From positions 682,001 to 746,000 of the forward strand of contig NZ_CP099397.1 of NCBI RefSeq assembly GCF_021495345.1: DNA of 64,000 nucleotides, written 5' to 3'. The number at the start of each line of letters is the position of its first letter. Positions within the stretch are counted from its first letter, which is position 1. The stretch comes from Pseudomonas hydrolytica. Lineage in GTDB: Bacteria; Pseudomonadota; Gammaproteobacteria; Pseudomonadales; Pseudomonadaceae. The notes under the pieces are model-generated. The model did no database searches and was not told where the DNA came from. It was given only the letters and a program-made list of their open reading frames with translations. Below, one piece after another: positions 57,395 to 64,000 of the stretch. The position numbers and the translations under genes are program-made.

Positions 57395-58288
57395 ATGCGC
57401 GCCCTGGCTGAATACATCATGCGCGGCCGTATGCAGGCCACCCTCGTGGTGGTGGGATCGGCAGCGATGCCGCTGTTGTTCTGGTTGAGTGCCGCCGCCG
57501 GCAGCCTGGTGCTGTTGCGGCGCGGAGCCAGCGATGCCATGGGCATCCTGGCCTGGGCCATGCTGCCGGCGATAGCCTGGTGGTACTTCGGCGAACCGCG
57601 CACCCTGCTGGTGCTGGTCGGTGCGCTGAGCCTGGCGTTGTTGTTGCGCGCCAGTTGGACCTGGAACCGCATACTGCTGTGCAGTGTGGCGCTGGGCCTG
57701 GTGTATGGAGTGGTCCTCGGGGCGGTGTTCCGCGAACCCATCGCGGCCATGGCCGGCGAGCTGCAGAAGCTCTTGCCGACCATGTTCGATGGGGCTCACC
57801 AGCAGTTGTCGGTGGGTGAACGCGAGCGTCTCGAGGCCCTGATCGCACCGGTGCTGACCGGATTGCTGGCGGCCTTGCTGCAGATCCTGAGCTTGCTGAG
57901 CCTGATTCTTGGGCGTTACTGGCAGGCCGTGTTGTACAACCCAGGCGGTTTCGGTCGCGAGTTTCGCGCCCTGAGACTGTCGCTGCCGCAGGCCTTGTTG
58001 CTGCTGGCGGGCATGATGCTAGGCCCCAATCTGGGGCCGCAGTTGGCCATGCTCACGCCGCTGTGCAGTGTGCCTTTGCTGTTCGCCGGGATCGCCCTGG
58101 TGCACGGCCTGGTGGAAAAGGGAGGGCTCGCTCGCTTCTGGCTGGTGGGCATGTACATCACGCTCCTGCTGTTCATGCAGCTGATCTATCCGCTACTGGT
58201 GGTCCTGGCCATCGTCGACAGTCTGTTTGATTTTCGCGGTCGCCTGGCGCGCAAGAACGGCCCGGGCTCTGCGAACGGTGAAGGTTAA
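57395..58288 (+). CDS. DUF2232 family membrane protein
   Basis: 297 residues with about eight hydrophobic segments (for example ATLVVVGSAAMPLLFWLSAAAGSLVLL, TLLVLVGALSLALLLRASW, ALLQILSLLSLILGRYWQAVLYNPGGFGREF, FWLVGMYITLLLFMQLIYPLLVVLAIVDSLFDFR). The pattern fits DUF2232, a family often found between rpsR and rplI in Pseudomonas; function unknown. The GRYWQAxLYNPGGFxxEF segment is characteristic. TAAGGAAT before the ATG is a good ribosome binding site. It lies inside the ribosomal operon, 36 bases after rpsR and 21 before rplI. Confidence 0.88.
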   Translation: MRALAEYIMRGRMQATLVVVGSAAMPLLFWLSAAAGSLVLLRRGASDAMGILAWAMLPAIAWWYFGEPRTLLVLVGALSLALLLRASWTWNRILLCSVALGLVYGVVLGAVFREPIAAMAGELQKLLPTMFDGAHQQLSVGERERLEALIAPVLTGLLAALLQILSLLSLILGRYWQAVLYNPGGFGREFRALRLSLPQALLLLAGMMLGPNLGPQLAMLTPLCSVPLLFAGIALVHGLVEKGGLARFWLVGMYITLLLFMQLIYPLLVVLAIVDSLFDFRGRLARKNGPGSANGEG

Positions 58289-58309
58289 AAGTTAAGAGGT
58301 AAGACCCAA

Positions 58310-58756
58310 ATGGAAGTCATCCTGCTGGAAAAAATCGCCAATCTGGGCAACCTGGGCGACAAAGTGAACGTCAAGGCCGGTTACGGCCGTAACTTCCTGC
58401 TGCCGCAGGGCAAGGCCACCGCTGCTACCGCTGAAAACGTAGCTGCGTTCGAAGCCCGCCGCGCCGAGCTGGAAAAACTGGCTGCCGAGAAGAAAGCTTC
58501 CGCCGAAGCTCGCGCTGCCCAACTGGCTGAGCTGGAAGTCACCATCACCGCCACCGCTGGCGATGAAGGCAAGCTGTTCGGTTCGATCGGTACCCACGAC
58601 ATCGCTGACGCCCTGACCGCCTCCGGCGTTGAAGTGGCCAAGGCCGAAGTTCGTCTGCCCAACGGTACTATCCGTCAGGTCGGCGAGTACGACGTTGCAC
58701 TGCACCTGCACACCGACGTCGAAGCCACCGTCAAGGTGATCGTGGTCGCTGCCTAA
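58310..58756 (+). CDS. rplI: 50S ribosomal protein L9
   Basis: 148 residues. The N-terminal domain ([40 protein letters not shown]) contacts 23S rRNA; a long connecting helix ([32 protein letters not shown]) leads to the C-terminal domain ([34 protein letters not shown]). A strong terminator closes the operon after it. Confidence 0.98.
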   Translation: MEVILLEKIANLGNLGDKVNVKAGYGRNFLLPQGKATAATAENVAAFEARRAELEKLAAEKKASAEARAAQLAELEVTITATAGDEGKLFGSIGTHDIADALTASGVEVAKAEVRLPNGTIRQVGEYDVALHLHTDVEATVKVIVVAA

Positions 58757-58805
58757 CTCGCAGCCGCCAAGCGGACTTGCGCTCAGGTGCGGGTCTGCTG
58801 ACAAT

Positions 58806-58847
58806 CGGGCACGGCATCGCTTCGGCGATCCGTGCCCGTTGTTTTTT
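58806..58847 (+). terminator. Rho-independent terminator of the rpsF-rplI operon
   Basis: CGGGCACGG-C-ATCGC, loop TTCG, GCGATCCGTGCCCG, then TTGTTTTTT: a 14-base stem with one bulged C. dnaB starts 28 bases later. Confidence 0.93.
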
Positions 58848-58874
58848 CTACTGCAGTAATAATTCCCCGAGCCT

Positions 58875-60269
58875 ATGAACGACATCAGCATCCCCGAGCA
58901 ATACGACCTGCAGACCGCTGCCCTGAAAGTGCCGCCGCACTCCATCGAGGCGGAGCAGGCGGTGCTGGGTGGCCTGATGCTGGACAACAACGCCTGGGAA
59001 CGCGTGCTCGACGCCGTATCCGATGGCGATTTTTATCGCCATGACCATCGCCTGATCTTTCGCGCCATCTACAAGCTGGCCGAACGCAACGCGCCGTTCG
59101 ACGTCGTCACCCTGTCCGAACAGCTGGACAAGGAAGGGCAGCTTTCGCAGGTCGGCGGCCTGGCCTATCTGGGCGAGCTGGCCAAGAACACGCCGTCGGT
59201 AGCCAACATCAAGGCCTATGCGCAGATCATTCGCGAGCGCGCCACGCTGCGCCAGCTGATCGGCATCAGCAACGAGATCGCCGACAGCGCCTATGCGCCG
59301 GAAGGCCGTACCGGCGAGGAAATCCTCGACGAGGCCGAGCGCAAGATTTTCGAGATCGCCGAGGCGCGCCCCAAGACAGGCGGCCCGGTGGGCATCAACG
59401 ACATCCTGGTCAAGGCCATCGACCGTATCGACCAGCTGTTCAACAACGGTGACGCGATCACCGGTCTGTCCACCGGCTTCGATGATCTGGATGGCAAGAC
59501 CAGCGGCCTGCAGCCGGCCGATCTGGTGATCGTCGCCGGTCGTCCGTCGATGGGTAAGACCACCTTCGCCATGAACCTGGTGGAAAACGCCCTGATGCGC
59601 AGCGACAAGGCGATCCTCGTCTACTCGCTGGAAATGCCCTCGGAATCCATCGTGATTCGTATGCTGGCGTCCCTGGGGCGCATCGACCAGACCAAGGTGC
59701 GTGCCGGTCAGCTCGACGACGACGACTGGCCGCGTCTGACCAGCGCGGTCAACCTGCTCAACGACCGCAAGCTGTTTATCGACGATACCGCGGGCATCTC
59801 GCCGAGCGAGATGCGCGCGCGTACGCGGCGCCTGGCGCGCGAGCATGGCGAGATCGGCCTGATCATGGTCGACTACCTGCAGCTGATGCAGATTCCCGGC
59901 TCCAGCGGCGACAGCCGGGTCAACGAGATTTCCGAGATCTCGCGCTCGCTCAAGGCCCTGGCCAAGGAATTCAACTGCCCGGTCATCGCGCTGTCGCAGC
60001 TCAACCGCTCGCTGGAGCAGCGCCCCAACAAGCGCCCGGTGAACTCGGACCTGCGTGAATCCGGAGCGATCGAGCAGGACGCCGACATCATCATGTTCGT
60101 CTACCGCGACGAGGTCTATCACCCGGAGACCGAGTACAAGGGCGTGGCCGAGATCATCATCGGCAAGCAGCGTAACGGCCCCATCGGCACCGTGCGTCTG
60201 GCCTTCCTCGGCAAGTATTCGCGTTTCGAGAACCTGGCGCCGGGCAGCTATCAGTTCGAGGACGAATAA
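58875..60269 (+). CDS. dnaB: Replicative DNA helicase
   Basis: 464 residues; hexameric 5'-3' helicase of the replication fork. The N-terminal domain (KVPPHSIEAEQAVLGGLMLDNNAWERV) precedes the linker (ISNEIADSAYAPEGRTGEEILDEAE) and the RecA-like motor: Walker A VIVAGRPSMGKTTFAMNL, Walker B IGLIMVDYLQLM, H4 motif CPVIALSQLNRSLEQRPNKRPVNSDLRESGAIEQDADIIMFVYRDEVY. No intein or insertion is present. It follows the ribosomal operon as in E. coli relatives and is followed by its own terminator, with alr 17 bases after that. Confidence 0.98.
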   Translation: MNDISIPEQYDLQTAALKVPPHSIEAEQAVLGGLMLDNNAWERVLDAVSDGDFYRHDHRLIFRAIYKLAERNAPFDVVTLSEQLDKEGQLSQVGGLAYLGELAKNTPSVANIKAYAQIIRERATLRQLIGISNEIADSAYAPEGRTGEEILDEAERKIFEIAEARPKTGGPVGINDILVKAIDRIDQLFNNGDAITGLSTGFDDLDGKTSGLQPADLVIVAGRPSMGKTTFAMNLVENALMRSDKAILVYSLEMPSESIVIRMLASLGRIDQTKVRAGQLDDDDWPRLTSAVNLLNDRKLFIDDTAGISPSEMRARTRRLAREHGEIGLIMVDYLQLMQIPGSSGDSRVNEISEISRSLKALAKEFNCPVIALSQLNRSLEQRPNKRPVNSDLRESGAIEQDADIIMFVYRDEVYHPETEYKGVAEIIIGKQRNGPIGTVRLAFLGKYSRFENLAPGSYQFEDE

Positions 60270-60291
60270 CGGCAGCTGATCCTGCTCAATG

Positions 60292-60330
60292 AAAACGGGC
60301 GCCCAGCGGTTAAGATGGGCGCCCGTTTTT
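60292..60330 (+). terminator. Rho-independent terminator after dnaB
   Basis: AAAACGGGCGCCCA, 10-base loop, TGGGCGCCCGTTTTT: a 14-base perfect stem. Confidence 0.92.
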
Positions 60331-60346
60331 CGTTCAGGCTTCCCTC

Positions 60347-61423
60347 ATGCGTCCGCTTGCCGCCATCGTCGATCTCTCCGCCATCGCCCACAACTACGCC
60401 GTGGCCAAGCGCTGCGCGCCGGGGCGCCAGGCGTTCGCAGTGGTCAAGGCCAATGCCTACGGGCATGGCGTACGCGAGGTGGTCACCGCGTTGCACGAGG
60501 TAGCCGACGGCTTTGCCGTGGCCAGCCTGGAGGAAGCCGCCGAGGTGCGCGCCATGCACGGCGAAGCGCGCATCCTGCTGCTCGAGGGTTGCTTCGAGGC
60601 CAGCGAGTACGCCATCGCCGCGCAGCTTGGCCTGGATCTGGTGGTGCAGAGCGCGGCGCAGGCAGACGCGTTGCTCGCCAGTGAGCCGGCGCGCCCGCTC
60701 AACGTCTGGCTCAAGCTGGACTCCGGCATGCATCGCCTGGGTTTCGACGCGGCCAGTCTGCGCCAGTGGCATGCACGGCTCGAGATGGCCGAGCAGGTGG
60801 CCGAGCTCAATCTGCTCAGCCACTTCGCCTGCGCCGACGAGCGCGGTCATCCGCTCACGGAACTACAGGTCGAACGCTTTCTCGATCTGCTGGATCTGGA
60901 TTTCAATCATCGCTCGCTGGCCAACTCGGCTGCGGTGCTGACCATTCCGGCCGCCCACATGGACTGGCTGCGCCCCGGCATCATGCTCTACGGCGCCACG
61001 CCTTTCGCCGACTTCAGTGCGCGCGAGCTTGGCCTGAAGCCGGCCATGACCCTGGCGGCGCGGGTGATCGCCGTGCGCGAGGTGGCGGTCGGAGAAAGTG
61101 TCGGTTACGGCGCGGCCTGGGTAGCCGAGCGGCCCTCGCGTATCGCCACGGTCAGTTGCGGCTATGCCGACGGCTATCCGCGCCACGCACCCAGCGGCAC
61201 GCCGGTGCTGGTCGACGGGCAGCGCGCGCCGTTGGCCGGCAGAGTATCGATGGACATGCTGACGGTGGATATCACCGATCTGCCCGAGGTGGGTATCGAT
61301 TCGTCGGTGGAGCTGTGGGGCGCGCAACTGCCGGTGGACGAGGTGGCGCATGCCAGCGGCACCATCGGCTACGAGCTGCTGACCAAGGTCACCGCGCGCG
61401 TGCCGCGGCGCTATATCGGCTAG
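60347..61423 (+). CDS. alr: Alanine racemase
   Basis: 358-residue PLP enzyme interconverting L- and D-alanine for peptidoglycan. PLP binds Lys34 in AFAVVKANAYGHG. The second catalytic residue is the Tyr in GESVGYGAAWVAE. Further conserved parts are WLKLDSGMHRLGF, ANSAAVLTIPAAHMDWLRPGIMLYGATP, VSCGYADGYPRHAPSGTPVLVDG and AGRVSMDMLTVDI. Length and position after dnaB indicate the biosynthetic Alr rather than catabolic DadX. It converges on the diguanylate cyclase gene with a 22-base gap. Its start is close to the dnaB terminator, so a promoter must lie within or just before the terminator. Confidence 0.96.
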   Translation: MRPLAAIVDLSAIAHNYAVAKRCAPGRQAFAVVKANAYGHGVREVVTALHEVADGFAVASLEEAAEVRAMHGEARILLLEGCFEASEYAIAAQLGLDLVVQSAAQADALLASEPARPLNVWLKLDSGMHRLGFDAASLRQWHARLEMAEQVAELNLLSHFACADERGHPLTELQVERFLDLLDLDFNHRSLANSAAVLTIPAAHMDWLRPGIMLYGATPFADFSARELGLKPAMTLAARVIAVREVAVGESVGYGAAWVAERPSRIATVSCGYADGYPRHAPSGTPVLVDGQRAPLAGRVSMDMLTVDITDLPEVGIDSSVELWGAQLPVDEVAHASGTIGYELLTKVTARVPRRYIG

Positions 61424-61445
61424 CGCCGCGTTGGCCCGGCGGGGA

Positions 61446-63356
61446 TCACGCCAGCCCGCTGGGTACCTTCAGTACATCGAGCTGCAGGCAGGCCTGCTCG
61501 CTCAGCTCGCCGTCTTCGCCGTGCACGCGTGAGCCGGAGCGCCCCAGCTCCTTGACCCGGTACAGCGCCTGATCGGCGGCCTTGTACAGCCCGGTGAAGT
61601 TTTTGGCATGGCGCGGATAGAGCGCTGCACCGATGCTGATGGTCACGCGCAGGCGCTCGGCGCCGTAGTGCACCGGTTCGGACAGCTCGGCCAGCAGGCG
61701 CGCGGCGATCTCGCGGGCCTGGGTTTCGGCATCGCTGCCGCCAATCAGGGCGGCGAACTCGTCGCCGCCCAGGCGCGCAACCGCATCGCCAGCGCGCACG
61801 TGCTCGCGCAGGCGCTTGGCGATCACCTGCAGCATCATGTCGCCAGCGGCGTGGCCAAAGCGGTCGTTGATCGGTTTGAAATGATCCAGATCGATCAGCA
61901 GCAGCGCCACGCTCTCGCCGTGGCGTTCGGCATGCGCCAGGGCCGATTCGCAGCGCTCGACCAGATAGCGCCGGTTGGGCAGCTCGGTAAGCGGGTCATT
62001 GAAGGCCGCATGCTCCAGCTCGCGTTCGCGCTGGCACAGGCGCTCGTTCGCGGCCGCCAGTTCGGCGGTGCGTAAGTTGACCGCTGCCTGCAGTTCGTCG
62101 GCGCTGGCCTGAATCTGGGCAAGACGTGCCGTTTTCTCTCGATCAGCCTGGAGCAAGGCTTCCGCCTTTTCCTGTTTGAGCATTTGAATTCGATAGGCGA
62201 GGGCGAACGAAAACAGAATGGTTTCTGCCGCGACCGAGATAGGGAATAGGTAGGCGGTGAAGTTGTTCGGTTCGATCAGGCCAGCAGCCCGCATTACCAG
62301 AACCAGCGTACTGGCGAGTACCGCGCCGTAGCCGAGCAGGTAGAAGCGGGCCGGGAAGAAGCCCTGGCGCACGCGAACAATGGCGCTGAACAGTGCAGAA
62401 GGGACGGTAACGATAGGCGTCAGTGCAATGATCATGGCGCCTTCGGCGCGATGGCCTAGGGCGTTGATGACGATGGCGATCACGTACAGGATGCAGCCGG
62501 CGTTGAGCAGGCGATGTGGCCAGATCAGGCCGTGCCGGGTGAACAGCAGCTCCTGGGTGAAGCGCATGACGAAGATCCCCCACAGCGATGGCAGGGTAAT
62601 GCGATCCAGCCAGAAAGGTACTGGACTGCCGGGCCAGAGGTACTGAAAGCCGTGGCCGGTCATGCTGAGGATGAACACCAGCACGCTGCCGGTGGCTAGG
62701 ACGTACCACAGGTAGGCTTTGTCGCGCAGTGCGATCAGGATGAACAGGTTGTACAGCAACAGCGCAAAGATGACGCCATAGATCAGGCCGTAGCCCAGAT
62801 TCTCGTGGCTTGCCAGCTGTTGCAGATCGGCAAGTTGCCAAACCTTGAGCGGAAATGAATTGCCCGCCGGGTCAAGGCTGCGGAAGTAGAGCGTCAGTGG
62901 TTGCTCGGTCAGCTCCGGCAGCTTGAACAGCATGCGCCGGTACGGATGGTCGCGACCTTGTGCATAGGGCACCGCGGTGCCGGTTGGGCGCTCTACCCAG
63001 CCACCCTGCCCATCAGGGAGGTAGAGATGCAGGCGATAAATCGTGATCCCTGCATTCTCCAGCCACCACTGCGCGGGCGCATCGCTGCCGCGTTGCAGGG
63101 TGACCTTGATCCACCAGGGGTGACGGCTCTGGCCAACGGTGGCGCGGCCTTCGGCCGGCTTGAAGAGAGCCTGCACAGCAGGGTCGGCCATGTCGCCGAT
63201 TTGCAGCCTGCCGCCTACGTCTTCCAGAAGCTCTACGCTGTCGTTCAGCAGCATACCGCTGCTGTCTGCACGCAGTGTTATGGAGGCGGCAAAGACCCAA
63301 CTGCAGCAGCAGGTCAGGAACAAGACCATCAGTCCCTTACAAAGAGAACGCCCCAC
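61446..63356 (-). CDS. 7TMR-DISM diguanylate cyclase
   Basis: 636 residues. Signal peptide (LMVLFLTCCCSWVFA), then a periplasmic 7TMR-DISM extracellular domain (ITLRADSSGMLLNDSVELLEDVGGRLQIGD, WWIKVTLQRGSDAPAQWWLENAGITIYRLHLYLPDG), then seven predicted membrane helices (LGYGLIYGVIFALLLYNLFILIAL to FTAYLFPISVAAETILFSFALAYRI), a coiled coil (EKAEALLQADREKTARLAQIQ) and a C-terminal GGDEF domain. RLGGDEFAAL is intact near residue 528 and the RxxD inhibitory site (RAGD) precedes it by five residues, so active, feedback-controlled c-di-GMP synthesis is expected. The periplasmic domain may bind carbohydrate-like ligands. It is transcribed divergently from ygiQ. Confidence 0.94.
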   Translation of the reverse strand: MGRSLCKGLMVLFLTCCCSWVFAASITLRADSSGMLLNDSVELLEDVGGRLQIGDMADPAVQALFKPAEGRATVGQSRHPWWIKVTLQRGSDAPAQWWLENAGITIYRLHLYLPDGQGGWVERPTGTAVPYAQGRDHPYRRMLFKLPELTEQPLTLYFRSLDPAGNSFPLKVWQLADLQQLASHENLGYGLIYGVIFALLLYNLFILIALRDKAYLWYVLATGSVLVFILSMTGHGFQYLWPGSPVPFWLDRITLPSLWGIFVMRFTQELLFTRHGLIWPHRLLNAGCILYVIAIVINALGHRAEGAMIIALTPIVTVPSALFSAIVRVRQGFFPARFYLLGYGAVLASTLVLVMRAAGLIEPNNFTAYLFPISVAAETILFSFALAYRIQMLKQEKAEALLQADREKTARLAQIQASADELQAAVNLRTAELAAANERLCQRERELEHAAFNDPLTELPNRRYLVERCESALAHAERHGESVALLLIDLDHFKPINDRFGHAAGDMMLQVIAKRLREHVRAGDAVARLGGDEFAALIGGSDAETQAREIAARLLAELSEPVHYGAERLRVTISIGAALYPRHAKNFTGLYKAADQALYRVKELGRSGSRVHGEDGELSEQACLQLDVLKVPSGLA

Positions 63357-63417
63357 CTGCTCACCCCTTGTATCAAGCCGTCTGGTAGCGGCCTAGATTG
63401 GCTTATCGGCGGCAGTA

Positions 63418-63444
63418 TAGCTATTTGCTAGCTATGTGATCACA
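63418..63444. promoter_or_regulatory. Direct repeat and palindrome in the ygiQ upstream region
   Basis: TAGCTAT-TTGC-TAGCTAT (63418-63435), a direct repeat with an 11-base period (one helical turn), followed by the 10-base palindrome TGTGATCACA (63435-63444). They lie between the divergent diguanylate cyclase and ygiQ. A protein-binding role is inferred only. Confidence 0.35.
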
Positions 63445-63528
63445 AAGGCGGGGATTTTGGCTGGCGCGAGTTGATCACTTTTTATGCTACTATCCGCGCC
63501 CCTCGAGAAAGCCCGTTGATCAAAAAAT

Positions 63529-64000
63529 ATGCAAGCCGCCAAGCCGCTGTTCGACTATCCCAAGTACTGGGCCGAGTGTTTCGGGCCTGCGCCCTTCCTG
63601 CCGATGAGTCGGGAAGAGATGGATCAGCTCGGCTGGGACAGCTGCGACATCATCATCGTTACCGGTGATGCCTACGTCGATCACCCCTCGTTCGGCATGG
63701 CCATCATCGGTCGCCTGCTCGAGGCTCAGGGCTTCCGGGTCGGCATCATTGCCCAGCCGGACTGGCGCAGCAAAGACGACTTCATGAAGCTCGGCGAGCC
63801 GAACCTGTTCTTCGGCGTGGCGGCCGGCAACATGGACTCGATGATCAACCGCTACACCGCGGACAAGAAGATCCGTTCCGACGACGCCTACACTCCCGGC
63901 GGTCTGGCCGGCAAGCGCCCCGACCGCGCCAGCCTGGTCTACAGCCAGCGCTGCAAGGAGGCCTATACCCACGTGCCGGTAATCCTCGGCGGCATCGAGG
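63529..64000 (+). CDS. ygiQ: YgiQ family radical SAM protein, 3' truncated by window edge
   Basis: 157 codons visible. The N-terminal region of YgiQ is clear: [82 protein letters not shown], then [33 protein letters not shown] and [16 protein letters not shown]. This is the Rossmann-like leader domain; the radical SAM cluster lies beyond the window. The substrate is unknown. The ATG is preceded by an A-rich stretch with a weak Shine-Dalgarno, in the gap divergent from the diguanylate cyclase. Confidence 0.92.
   Translation, partial: MQAAKPLFDYPKYWAECFGPAPFLPMSREEMDQLGWDSCDIIIVTGDAYVDHPSFGMAIIGRLLEAQGFRVGIIAQPDWRSKDDFMKLGEPNLFFGVAAGNMDSMINRYTADKKIRSDDAYTPGGLAGKRPDRASLVYSQRCKEAYTHVPVILGGIE

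Overview
The window is a GC-rich, gene-dense stretch of a Pseudomonas chromosome, probably from the P. mendocina / pseudoalcaligenes / alcaligenes side of the genus (the species group is an inference). Evidence for the genus is the set and order of genes: parE-parC with cpdA, yqiB and nudF; fimX beside a PilZ protein (FimW-like); rhdA; motAB; and the long run nnr-tsaE-amiB-mutL-miaA-hfq-hflXKC-hisZ-purA, then tRNA-Leu, rnr-rlmB, rpsF-rpsR-rplI, dnaB and alr. There is no phage, insertion sequence, CRISPR array or secretion island. Nearly all of the window is conserved core genome.

Layout. 1-2.3 kb: two adjacent acyl-CoA dehydrogenases, the first cut by the window edge and apparently lacking its catalytic glutamate. 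2.35-11.7 kb, minus strand: an orphan PqiC-type lipoprotein, then the topoisomerase IV cluster read nudF-yqiB-cpdA-yqiA-parE-(phytase-esterase-like)-(retropepsin-like)-parC, mostly with overlapping or closely spaced genes. 11.7-15.5 kb: thiC under a TPP riboswitch, divergent from tolC. 15.6-20.3 kb: waaA, a LysR regulator with a clear palindromic operator, an SMR efflux pump, an FAD oxidoreductase and an aldo/keto reductase. 20.4-31.9 kb: an unassigned Pseudomonas protein, an AhpA/YtjB membrane protein divergent from serB, then fimX, fimW-like, psd, rhdA and an HDOD gene on the minus strand. 32-37.5 kb: motAB behind a sigma-28-type promoter, rsgA, a methyltransferase, orn and queG.

37.6-50.5 kb is one long plus-strand block covering metabolite repair (nnr), tRNA modification (tsaE, miaA), cell-wall hydrolysis (amiB), mismatch repair (mutL), RNA chaperoning (hfq), ribosome rescue GTPase (hflX), FtsH control (hflK, hflC), histidine regulation (hisZ) and purine synthesis (purA). 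A chemoreceptor gene follows. Then come two identical minus-strand tRNA-Leu(CAG) genes with a strong stringent-type promoter, RNase R and rRNA methylation genes, ribosomal protein genes behind a structured leader, dnaB and alr. The window closes with a 7TM diguanylate cyclase divergent from a partial ygiQ.

The most unusual material is small. A palindromic repeat (core TAGGGTGCGCCGTGCGCACC) recurs at four gene ends and at two of them supplies the TAG stop codon. There is a likely catalytically dead acyl-CoA dehydrogenase subunit, a degenerate nucleotide-cyclase-like domain in the AhpA/YtjB protein, and an rpsF leader built of alternating complementary segments. No complete new defence or mobile system is visible.
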